A stretch of 21,280 nucleotides of DNA, taken from contig JBDKJS010000147.1 in assembly GCA_039806065.1 (NCBI GenBank), positions 1-21,280 of the forward strand, in the 5' to 3' direction. Shown piece after piece: positions 15,098 to 21,280 of the stretch. This DNA comes from JBDKJS01 sp039806065 (GTDB taxonomy: Bacteria > Bacteroidota > Bacteroidia > AKYH767-A > 2013-40CM-41-45). The translations under genes and the position numbers were made by a program. Position 1 is the stretch's first letter, and every line of letters starts with the position of its first letter. A model generated the notes under the pieces. That model had not been told where the DNA came from. It did not search any database and was given only the letters and a program-made list of their open reading frames with translations.

Positions 15098-15122
15098 TAG
15101 GCTAAGTTATTAGCCTATTTTT
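15098..15122 (+). other. Perfect 8-bp hairpin with T5 on the + strand, between amidase and MCE genes
   Basis: TAGGCTAA (15098-15105), loop GTTA, TTAGCCTA (15110-15117), followed by TTTTT (15118-15122). It has terminator form when read rightwards, yet both flanking genes run leftwards. Read leftwards the stem follows the amidase stop by a few bases but is followed by A rather than T. It may stop antisense transcription or act as an mRNA 3'-end stem for the amidase message. Confidence 0.4.
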
Positions 15123-15129
15123 CAGCGAA

Positions 15130-16302
15130 CTATCGCTCCGTTTTTTTTCGAGCCTCTAGTGTTGGTATGCGCACCGGTCCTTCATATGCCACTACAAAGG
15201 CATCGCTAAATCCTGCTTTAGAAAGTTGGCGTTGGTATTTTAGTGCCTCAGCAAAGGTGGAATAATGGCCTTTGGTGTATTTATAGGCGCCTTGTATTTT
15301 CTCTTGCTGATAGTTTTTTATATTCTTGAATTTTGTGCTCCCAGCTTTAAGAGGAGTGGGGCTACTTAAAAACTGAACTGAAAAATAGATTTCTCTATTT
15401 GAGTTATTTGTTGAAAGTGCAGGATCATCATTTGCAAGAGAAACATTATCGTGCGCATCTTCATTGGGTAAATTTTCTGATTTAGGCTGAGGTAGCGTTT
15501 GTTCAATGCTTAATTTATATTTTTTAAATGCGGTATAAATAGCCTTAGCGATCTTGTCTTGACCGCTCTCAGTCATTAAAAATTTTTCATCAGTTTTGTT
15601 CGATAAAAATCCAGTCTCAATCAATGCGCCAGGCATATAGGTTTTATACAAAACTAAAAATCCAGCTTGTTTAACACCACGGTTTTTTCTACCTGCTGCT
15701 ACCACTTCTGCTTGAACAAGGCTGGCAAAGTGGATAGATTTTTCCATAAAGGTATTTTGGTATAGTGAAAAAATGATATTTGCCTCAGGTGAATTAGGGT
15801 CATAGCCATCATATTTAGCTGCATAATCCTTCTCCAACAATACTACTTCGTTTTCTCGCTTTGCCACTTCCAAATTGGCTTCACTTTTATGAAGCCCCAT
15901 AATCCACGTTTCCGTTCCTTGGATTTCGGCATTACAAACATCTTTTTTCTTTTTAGCATCACGATAGCATGCACTGTTACAGTGTATACAAATAAATAGA
16001 TCAGCTTTGGCGTTATTAGCAATGTTAGCCCTTTCATCAAGTGCTATAAATTCATCTTTCTTTCTTGTATAAACTACCTTCACTTGCTCAAAGTTAGCCT
16101 CTATGAGTTTTCCCAATTTTAAGGCAATGGCTAGCGAGATGATCTTTTCCTTTCCTTGATCGCCTAAGCATCCGGTGTCATGCCCTCCGTGGCCCGCATC
16201 AATCACCACAGTACTAAGTTGGTAAGGTTTCACCAAGGGTGGTGCCAATGATGCTTTACTGATCAATAGTATTAATAACAACAACTTCAAATGCTGCTGC
16301 AC
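15130..16302 (-). CDS. N-acetylmuramoyl-L-alanine amidase with C-terminal SPOR-like domain
   Basis: Zinc amidase (Amidase_3 fold) that cuts the bond between MurNAc and the stem peptide of peptidoglycan in the periplasm, usually during cell separation. From the GTG at 16302 it has 390 residues and a signal peptide (QQHLKLLLLILLISKASLA). The catalytic domain shows VVIDAGHGG (32-40; zinc ligand His38), Glu52, FICIHCNSA (103-111; His107) and ALIETGF (226-232; catalytic Glu229). The insertion from about 113 to 190 could include the regulatory helix found in division amidases. The last 80 residues (YKYTKGHYSTFAEAL, GFSDAFVVA) match a SPOR-like peptidoglycan-binding domain. In-frame GTG at 16338 and TTG at 16350 are alternative starts. 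The TTG overlaps the predicted -7 box and is unlikely. Confidence 0.88.
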   Translation of the reverse strand: MQQHLKLLLLILLISKASLAPPLVKPYQLSTVVIDAGHGGHDTGCLGDQGKEKIISLAIALKLGKLIEANFEQVKVVYTRKKDEFIALDERANIANNAKADLFICIHCNSACYRDAKKKKDVCNAEIQGTETWIMGLHKSEANLEVAKRENEVVLLEKDYAAKYDGYDPNSPEANIIFSLYQNTFMEKSIHFASLVQAEVVAAGRKNRGVKQAGFLVLYKTYMPGALIETGFLSNKTDEKFLMTESGQDKIAKAIYTAFKKYKLSIEQTLPQPKSENLPNEDAHDNVSLANDDPALSTNNSNREIYFSVQFLSSPTPLKAGSTKFKNIKNYQQEKIQGAYKYTKGHYSTFAEALKYQRQLSKAGFSDAFVVAYEGPVRIPTLEARKKTER

Positions 16303-16316
16303 TAAAGGGTATTTTT

Positions 16317-16324
16317 TATATTTG
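16317..16324 (+). promoter_or_regulatory. Candidate -7 promoter box of lptD
   Basis: TATATTTG matches TAnnTTTG exactly and lies 19 bases before the GTG of lptD, placing transcription start near 16330. The -33 region (about 16294) has no clear TTG. Confidence 0.4.
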
Positions 16325-16343
16325 TGATCTCTTTCCACTAAAG

Positions 16344-18884
16344 GTGTCAAATTTACTCAAGGTATTCTTTGTATTGCTTTGCTATAACATGTTAAATATT
16401 AACAATGTTACTGCTGTGCAACTTGTTGATACTGCGAATATCAAAATTGATACCACTTCTTTTGATAGTACGAAGGCTATAAGCGTAAGTACTGATGCCA
16501 ATGAGTTAAAAAGCAAAGTGAAATATAGTGCCATCGATAGCCTTATTGTGGATGTTGCGGGCGAAAAAGTATTCCTTTTCAAGGGTGCAAAAATTGACTA
16601 TGAAGATGTGCATCTCGAAGCTGATTACATCGTTATCGACTGGAATTTAAAAGAAGTAACTGCAGCTGGAGTTTTGGATACATTGGGCAATGAAATTGGT
16701 ACACCAGCATTTAATCAAGGAGGGCAGGAGTTTAAAAGTAAAAAAATAAGGTACAATTTTGAAACCAAAAAAGGGAGAATTACTGATGTGATAACCCAAC
16801 AAGGTGAAGGATTTCTGCACGGGGAAACAGTAAAAAAAAATCAGTATGACGATTTTCATATTAAATCAGGTTTGTACACCACTTGTAATCTTGATCATCC
16901 ACATTTTGCTATAAAAAGTAATAAATTAAAACTTATAGGGAACGAAAAAAAAATAGTTACCGGCCCTGCTTACCTAACTATTGAAAGCGTGCCCACACCA
17001 TTGCTCATACCTTTTGGATTTTTTCCTAATAGAGAGAAAAGAAGTTCTGGTTTTTTATTCCCAGCCTTTGGCGAAACCGCAGAAAGAGGTTTCTTTTTTC
17101 AAGGTATGGGCTGGTATTTTGCACTTTCTGATAAAATTGATTTAGCATTGACCAGTGATATTTTTACTAATGGAAGTTATGCTATTCAATCAACTACCCG
17201 CTACAATAGTAAGTATCATTTCAATGGCAATCTTGCCATTAGCTACTCACGAAATTTACGTAGTGAAAGAGAACTGCCAGATTACTCTCGTGCTGAAGAT
17301 TTTTTCATTACCTGGAACCATGCCCAAGATCCTAAAGCTAGACCCAATAGTAACTTTTATGCCAATGTGCGCGCAGGCACTAGTTCATTCTATACAAATA
17401 ATCTGAGTAATGCATTTAATTTTTTAAATAATCAACTTAATAGTAGTATCAACTATAGTTATAGGTTTCCTACCAAACCGTGGAATCTAAATGTGTCAGC
17501 CAGGCATGCGCAGCAGCTTAGCATCAAACAAGTAAATATTACGCTTCCAGAAATTGATTTTAGCACAGACCGATGGATGGTGTTTAAAAGAAAAGATGCC
17601 GTAGGAGCAAATAAGTGGTATGAAAATATCAGCGTTGGATATAACTTTAACGCCACCAACAGCGTTGATGTGGCCGATTCAAACATTTTTCTTAAGTCTA
17701 CCTTCAGTGATAGCCTAAGAAACGGGTTTCAACACAGCATTCCCATCACCACCAATATAAAAGTTTTAAAATACTTTAGCCTTAGTCCAGCTTTTAATCT
17801 AACTGAAAGGTGGTATTTAAGGTCAAGGTCTTTCAATTATAACCCCGCAGAATTTGGCTTGGATACACTTACTAATAATAACTTTCAAAGAGCCACTGAT
17901 TATAATGCAAGTGCAGCTTTAACTACTGTGGTATATGGCATGTATCAATTTAAAAAAGGCAAGATAGCTGCGATACGACATGTAATGACCCCTAGTATTA
18001 ATGTAAATTATCGACCTGATTTTGGCGAAAGTAAATTTGGCTATTATAGAAATGTGCAATTAGATAGTTCTGGAAATAATCTTTGGTATTCAATTTTTGA
18101 AAACGGAGTATATGGCACTCCAGCTGCAGGAAAATTTGGCACCGTTGGGCTTAGTATTAATAATAATATTGAAATGAAAGTGCGTACCAATAGCGATACA
18201 GGCCAAACAATTAAAAAAGTTAAGCTCATAGAAGGGCTCAATATCAATGCTAACTATAATTTAATAGCCGATTCTCTTAATTTATCCAACATTAGTCTCT
18301 CTGCCAGAACAACTTTGTTCGATAGAGTGGGTGTAGTAGGAAGTTGCATTTTTGATCCTTATACAATTACACAAGATGGTATTCGCCTTAATACTTTTGC
18401 TTGGTCAAATCAACAAGGCCCGCTTCGATTTGTAAATGGTACAGCTAATGTAGATTTTAGTATTAATAAAACTAATCAACAATCCCAGCGGACAAAATAT
18501 AGCAATGAAGAATTGAGTCTGATCCGTCTTCACCCTGAAGACTATATTGATTTTAACATTCCTTATAACTTTAGAGTGGGATATCAACTCAATGTTGCTA
18601 AGCCTACATTAGCCAAGAGCACCGTATTGCAAACTATCAACTTTAATGGAGAATTAAACCTCACTCAAAATTGGAGGATTAGTGGTACCACTTTTTACGA
18701 TTTTAAAAACAAATCATTTAATTATGCTAACGTGGCCATCAGTCGTGACCTTCATTGCTGGCAAATGACACTCAATTGGATTCCATTCGGGTTTCAACAA
18801 AGTTTTGTTTTTCAAATTAATGCAAAGAGTTCCTTATTACAAGATTTGAAGCTAAATAAAAGGAGAGATTTTTACGATAGGTAG
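16344..18884 (+). CDS. lptD: LPS-assembly outer-membrane protein LptD
   Basis: The 846 residues have an N-terminal signal sequence (SNLLKVFFVLLCYNML, from the GTG at 16344; an ATG at 16389 would cut through the signal). An OstA/LptA-like beta-jellyroll follows (about 45-190; GEKVFLFKGAKIDYEDVHLEADYI, shown here only by its key features of paired strands ending in ADYI). A long beta-barrel with many short aromatic-ended strands fills about 200-846. GPAYLTIESVPTPLLIPFGF and FPNREKRSSG are near the jellyroll-barrel junction and typical of the Bacteroidota branch. LptD inserts lipopolysaccharide into the outer leaflet of the outer membrane with the lipoprotein LptE; lptE is not seen here. It is divergent from the amidase, and its stop is four bases before the next gene. 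The family call is firm; a rare start codon is used. Confidence 0.88.
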   Translation: MSNLLKVFFVLLCYNMLNINNVTAVQLVDTANIKIDTTSFDSTKAISVSTDANELKSKVKYSAIDSLIVDVAGEKVFLFKGAKIDYEDVHLEADYIVIDWNLKEVTAAGVLDTLGNEIGTPAFNQGGQEFKSKKIRYNFETKKGRITDVITQQGEGFLHGETVKKNQYDDFHIKSGLYTTCNLDHPHFAIKSNKLKLIGNEKKIVTGPAYLTIESVPTPLLIPFGFFPNREKRSSGFLFPAFGETAERGFFFQGMGWYFALSDKIDLALTSDIFTNGSYAIQSTTRYNSKYHFNGNLAISYSRNLRSERELPDYSRAEDFFITWNHAQDPKARPNSNFYANVRAGTSSFYTNNLSNAFNFLNNQLNSSINYSYRFPTKPWNLNVSARHAQQLSIKQVNITLPEIDFSTDRWMVFKRKDAVGANKWYENISVGYNFNATNSVDVADSNIFLKSTFSDSLRNGFQHSIPITTNIKVLKYFSLSPAFNLTERWYLRSRSFNYNPAEFGLDTLTNNNFQRATDYNASAALTTVVYGMYQFKKGKIAAIRHVMTPSINVNYRPDFGESKFGYYRNVQLDSSGNNLWYSIFENGVYGTPAAGKFGTVGLSINNNIEMKVRTNSDTGQTIKKVKLIEGLNINANYNLIADSLNLSNISLSARTTLFDRVGVVGSCIFDPYTITQDGIRLNTFAWSNQQGPLRFVNGTANVDFSINKTNQQSQRTKYSNEELSLIRLHPEDYIDFNIPYNFRVGYQLNVAKPTLAKSTVLQTINFNGELNLTQNWRISGTTFYDFKNKSFNYANVAISRDLHCWQMTLNWIPFGFQQSFVFQINAKSSLLQDLKLNKRRDFYDR
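16348..16355 (-). promoter_or_regulatory. Candidate -7 promoter box of the amidase operon
   Basis: On the minus strand TAAATTTG (16355-16348) is an exact TAnnTTTG match lying inside the first codons of lptD. Transcription would start near 16341-16343, about 40 bases before the GTG at 16302 and upstream of the alternative GTG at 16338. No good -33 TTG is seen. Confidence 0.4.
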
Positions 18885-18888
18885 TAAA

Positions 18889-19428
18889 TTGAAAGTTGTA
18901 AAAAAACATAGACCTTTGTCGGCTTTTCAACTTTTTTTAAAGCGATTGAAATTGCTTTTGGAGGTTCTCTTCACCTTATTTTTGGTTTTAGGTGCTTTGC
19001 CTGTTTTTGCTTGTTACCTACTTATCTACAAGTTGCCGTTTGGGCTTTTCAAATTAATCTATGATAAAACTGCTCATGATCACCATGAAGCTGACACTTT
19101 TTCTTTGCTATTCTTTGGACATGAACTATTTATTGATGAAGGCTATGACCTAGAACATTCATTGGTGAAGATAAAGAGCCCACATTTTAATAAACTCGAT
19201 GGTTTAACTATTGCTGATGCTTATTTAATCACTGATGAGAGATTTTGGTTGATAATTTTTGACAACAACTCGTATTTCCTAAATTGTTTTAATGCACTGG
19301 ACAATGAACTAATAATGTTGGAGACCTTTGCTAAAATAGATAATATTCAATTTAAACAGTTGTCAAACAAAGTTCAAATCACAGTGCAAGAAGGTAATCA
19401 ACTCTTCACCATCACCATTGATTATTGA
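18889..19428 (+). CDS. Uncharacterised small membrane protein downstream of lptD
   Basis: The 179 residues start at a TTG four bases after the lptD stop; no ATG or GTG lies nearby in frame. The N-terminal region is basic (KVVKKHRP... FLKRLK) and is followed by one long hydrophobic stretch (about 24-58, LLLEVLFTLFLVLGALPVFACYLLIYKLPF). This fits one or two membrane helices with the N-terminus inside the cell. The remaining 120 residues are acidic and probably soluble (EADTFSLLFFGHELFIDEGYD, then alternating strands). I do not recognise a family. Tight spacing suggests translation coupled to lptD. Its last seven bases overlap the convergent lipoprotein gene. Confidence 0.65.
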   Translation: MKVVKKHRPLSAFQLFLKRLKLLLEVLFTLFLVLGALPVFACYLLIYKLPFGLFKLIYDKTAHDHHEADTFSLLFFGHELFIDEGYDLEHSLVKIKSPHFNKLDGLTIADAYLITDERFWLIIFDNNSYFLNCFNALDNELIMLETFAKIDNIQFKQLSNKVQITVQEGNQLFTITIDY

Positions 19429-20297
19429 TAACTAGCCTTCAGGCCTCGTATTCCCATATCAATAACTGTATCGCCATTGAGGGGTTCAAAAGTGTTATTC
19501 ATAGCGGCATCCTTCCACTCAAAGCTTTTATTAGTACTTAGGGATATGGTCACAACGATGTCATTCGTTTCAGCACCTGTTATGATAAGTGGATTGTCTA
19601 ATTTACCAGTTACCACACAAGAGCCTGCCGGTACTGGTGATGTAGCAGCAAGCGGATTGGGTACTGTGGTAGCACCTGCAGGTGCTTGCCCACTGTTTAC
19701 AAATCCAAATCCTAAAGCATTCGTTTCAAAAGCCCAATACCCTTGAGCTCTATTTCCATTTACAATAAGTGTAGAGTCTTTCACCTTATGTGATGTAATA
19801 TAAGTATTGTAGCCAATAAATGATGCTACACGGCCTGTTAAATTTAAGCCAGAAGCTAAATATTTTATGTCATAATTTTGGTAGGCTAGCGATACCCTTA
19901 TCCATTTAAAAGTGCCTGTGCCCAATGATGCAATGGGTGTGGTGAAAAAAACTTCTCCATTAGCTGCTACTTTTGCTTGACTAAAATCAATTGCATTAGA
20001 ACCTCCAGCAGTTGTTTCTTGTGCTCTATAGAGTATTTTACCAGCGCCCAGCCAAGTAAGTGAATCAGCGGCAAACTCTATATAGTGCGCACTCATACCC
20101 TGCATCATGGGGCTTTGTGCGCCATGGTTACTTGGTATTACGGATGGAGCACCCAAATTATTTAACCGAGCTTGAGTACTATCGAATTTAAATTTAAAAA
20201 TTAACTGCGGGCCACCAACCACTTCAGGGGTTGTGGATTCTTCTTTCTTGCATGCATAGCTACAGAAAATGATGAAGGCCAGGATAGTCAAACGCAT
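19422..20297 (-). CDS. Uncharacterised lipoprotein
   Basis: The 291 residues begin with a short lipoprotein signal ending YAC (Cys16) followed by KKEE, a charged stretch that in Bacteroidota often directs lipoproteins to the cell surface. The mature part is rich in beta strands and small residues: PQLIFKFKFDSTQARLNN (about 30-47), MSAHYIEFAADS (about 69-80), FKWIRVSLAYQNYDIKYL (about 130-147) and a Pro/Ala/Thr-rich stretch near 205-222. No catalytic motif is visible. The strand pattern recalls the MbnP-like group of Bacteroidota lipoproteins, but this is only a guess. Transcribed leftward, divergent from the choice-of-anchor B gene and overlapping the small membrane gene by seven bases at its end. 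Confidence 0.7.
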   Translation of the reverse strand: MRLTILAFIIFCSYACKKEESTTPEVVGGPQLIFKFKFDSTQARLNNLGAPSVIPSNHGAQSPMMQGMSAHYIEFAADSLTWLGAGKILYRAQETTAGGSNAIDFSQAKVAANGEVFFTTPIASLGTGTFKWIRVSLAYQNYDIKYLASGLNLTGRVASFIGYNTYITSHKVKDSTLIVNGNRAQGYWAFETNALGFGFVNSGQAPAGATTVPNPLAATSPVPAGSCVVTGKLDNPLIITGAETNDIVVTISLSTNKSFEWKDAAMNNTFEPLNGDTVIDMGIRGLKASYQ

Positions 20298-20321
20298 AGG
20301 GAGTTGGGATTTAAATTGTAC

Positions 20322-20333
20322 TAACGAAATAAA
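20322..20333 (-). promoter_or_regulatory. 12-bp motif shared by two lipoprotein genes (copy 2)
   Basis: TTTATTTCGTTA on the minus strand, 24 bases before the ATG of the 291-residue lipoprotein. It is identical to 11882-11893, which precedes the beta-helix lipoprotein. Confidence 0.35.
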
Positions 20334-20427
20334 TTGAGGTAAATTTAGTTAATATGACCATTCGCTGGCGCAGGTCTAGATAATTTTATTCATCTTGCGT
20401 TATATTTATTAAAACCATTAAGTAATT

Positions 20428-21280
20428 ATGAGAAATTTTATCTACCTATTGGTAGTTTTTTGTTGTTTTTTAAAAACTGGCCAAGCTCAAAATATTTCCT
20501 TGGCAGGCACATTACCTTATCCAACTCAAGTATTGAGCAATATCTGCGGTTACACAGATGCGCAAGGAAATGAATATGCTCTGGTTGGTGCTGAATTAGG
20601 AGTGGATATTGTAGATATTACTGATCCGGCAAATCCAGTTTCACTTTTTTTTGTGAATGGAAACCAGAGTATTTGGAGAGAAATAAAAACATTTAATAAT
20701 CATGCTTTCATTACCACAGAAGGTGGAGGGGGATTAAAGGTAGTAGATTTAACATCTCTGCCGGCTTCCATCGCTGAGTTTGATTACCTAGGTGATTCTT
20801 TAATAGCTGCTCAATTAGAGACTATTCATGCCCTGCACATTGATACTTCAAAAGGTTTCTGTTATTTGTATGGCACTAATTTGTTTGATGGGGGAGCCGT
20901 AATATTGGACATAAACAACCCGGCAGCCCCACATTTTGTAGGCTACTACCAAAGTCCCATTGCTCCTTATATTCACGATGGCTATGCTGATAATGATACA
21001 CTCTATGCTTGCCATATTTATGAAGGAATACTTGAAATTGTAGATTGCTCTGATAAGGCAAACCCTATTAGCATAGCTACTCAATATACCCCTACTGAAT
21101 TTACTCACAATAGCTGGCTCACTAATGATAAGCAACACATACTCACCACAGACGAAAATAGTGGGAGCTTTTTAGCAGTTTATAATATTAGCAATCCGTC
21201 TAATATACAAGAAGTGGCTCGCACACAAGTTACTCCAGGTAGTGGAAGTATTGTGCACAATACGCATGTGCTCAATGACT
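20428..21280 (+). CDS. Secreted choice-of-anchor B family protein (LVIVD repeats), 5' part
   Basis: The frame runs open from the ATG at 20428 to the window end (284 codons, no stop). A signal peptide (MRNFIYLLVVFCCFLKTGQA, cut near QA-Q) is followed by repeated beta-propeller-like blades in which a strand ends with a DI-V-DITDP-P pattern: GVDIVDITDPANPVS, GLKVVDLTSLPAS, AVILDINNPAAPH, ILEIVDCSDKANPIS and LAVYNISNPSN. This is the hallmark of LVIVD-repeat proteins and of the choice-of-anchor B family, secreted proteins that in Bacteroidota usually end in a type IX secretion sorting domain. That end lies outside the window. Divergent from the 291-residue lipoprotein, with 130 bases between. Confidence 0.8.
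   Translation, partial: MRNFIYLLVVFCCFLKTGQAQNISLAGTLPYPTQVLSNICGYTDAQGNEYALVGAELGVDIVDITDPANPVSLFFVNGNQSIWREIKTFNNHAFITTEGGGGLKVVDLTSLPASIAEFDYLGDSLIAAQLETIHALHIDTSKGFCYLYGTNLFDGGAVILDINNPAAPHFVGYYQSPIAPYIHDGYADNDTLYACHIYEGILEIVDCSDKANPISIATQYTPTEFTHNSWLTNDKQHILTTDENSGSFLAVYNISNPSNIQEVARTQVTPGSGSIVHNTHVLND

Noticed and set aside
16303..16350. Amidase start at TTG 16350
   Set aside because: It overlaps the predicted -7 box and adds a charged stretch before the signal peptide. GTG 16302 gives a normal signal peptide, and GTG 16338 stays possible.
1..21280. CRISPR arrays, transposases, phage genes, tRNA or rRNA genes
   Set aside because: I looked for spaced repeats, transposase motifs and RNA-gene signatures on both strands by eye and saw none.

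Overview
The window is AT-rich DNA from a member of the Bacteroidota. I infer this from the gene families and the gene-start signals. Families include a Bacteroidota-type LptD, two lipoproteins with Lys-rich residues after the lipobox Cys, a carboxypeptidase-like regulatory domain protein, choice-of-anchor proteins and an amidase with a C-terminal SPOR-like domain. Several starts carry the Bacteroidota -7 box TAnnTTTG. I cannot name a genus. I see no tRNA, rRNA, CRISPR array, insertion sequence, phage gene or plasmid gene, so this reads as ordinary chromosome with some uncharacterised modules.

Left part (1-2675, + strand): a tight operon with the 3' part of an (alpha/alpha)6-type glycoside hydrolase, a P-loop kinase of the uridine kinase/phosphoribulokinase superfamily, and an SLC45/GPH-type sugar-proton symporter. 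Together they look like an import, hydrolyse and phosphorylate route for a small glycoside. Next (2810-5080, - strand) is maeB, an NADP-malic enzyme fused to a phosphotransacetylase domain. It has a well-formed promoter with a perfect 11-bp tandem repeat just upstream. The 352-base gap that follows holds a GC-rich, hairpin-rich element of unknown nature.

Middle part (5433-10340): a periplasmic rhodanese-thioredoxin fusion lipoprotein; a convergent secreted protein with a carboxypeptidase regulatory-like domain; an AlkB-family membrane monooxygenase translationally coupled to aroQ (3-dehydroquinate dehydratase); then three uncharacterised genes in one apparent operon. These three are a secreted or membrane protein, a degenerate UbiA-like membrane protein and a small protein made of 25-residue repeats. 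This trio is the best candidate here for an undescribed system.

Right part (10387-21280): a five-gene leftward run consisting of a cell-wall amidase, an MlaD/MCE-domain protein, a membrane Fe-S protein, a CCG-domain Fe-S protein and a parallel beta-helix lipoprotein. The two Fe-S proteins together resemble a split FadF-like electron-transfer quinone reductase. Divergent to the amidase is lptD, followed by a small membrane protein. The promoters of lptD and the amidase appear to overlap. A second lipoprotein runs convergently into the small membrane gene, and the window ends inside a secreted choice-of-anchor B (LVIVD-repeat) protein. The amidase, MCE protein and LptD point to an envelope-biogenesis neighbourhood.
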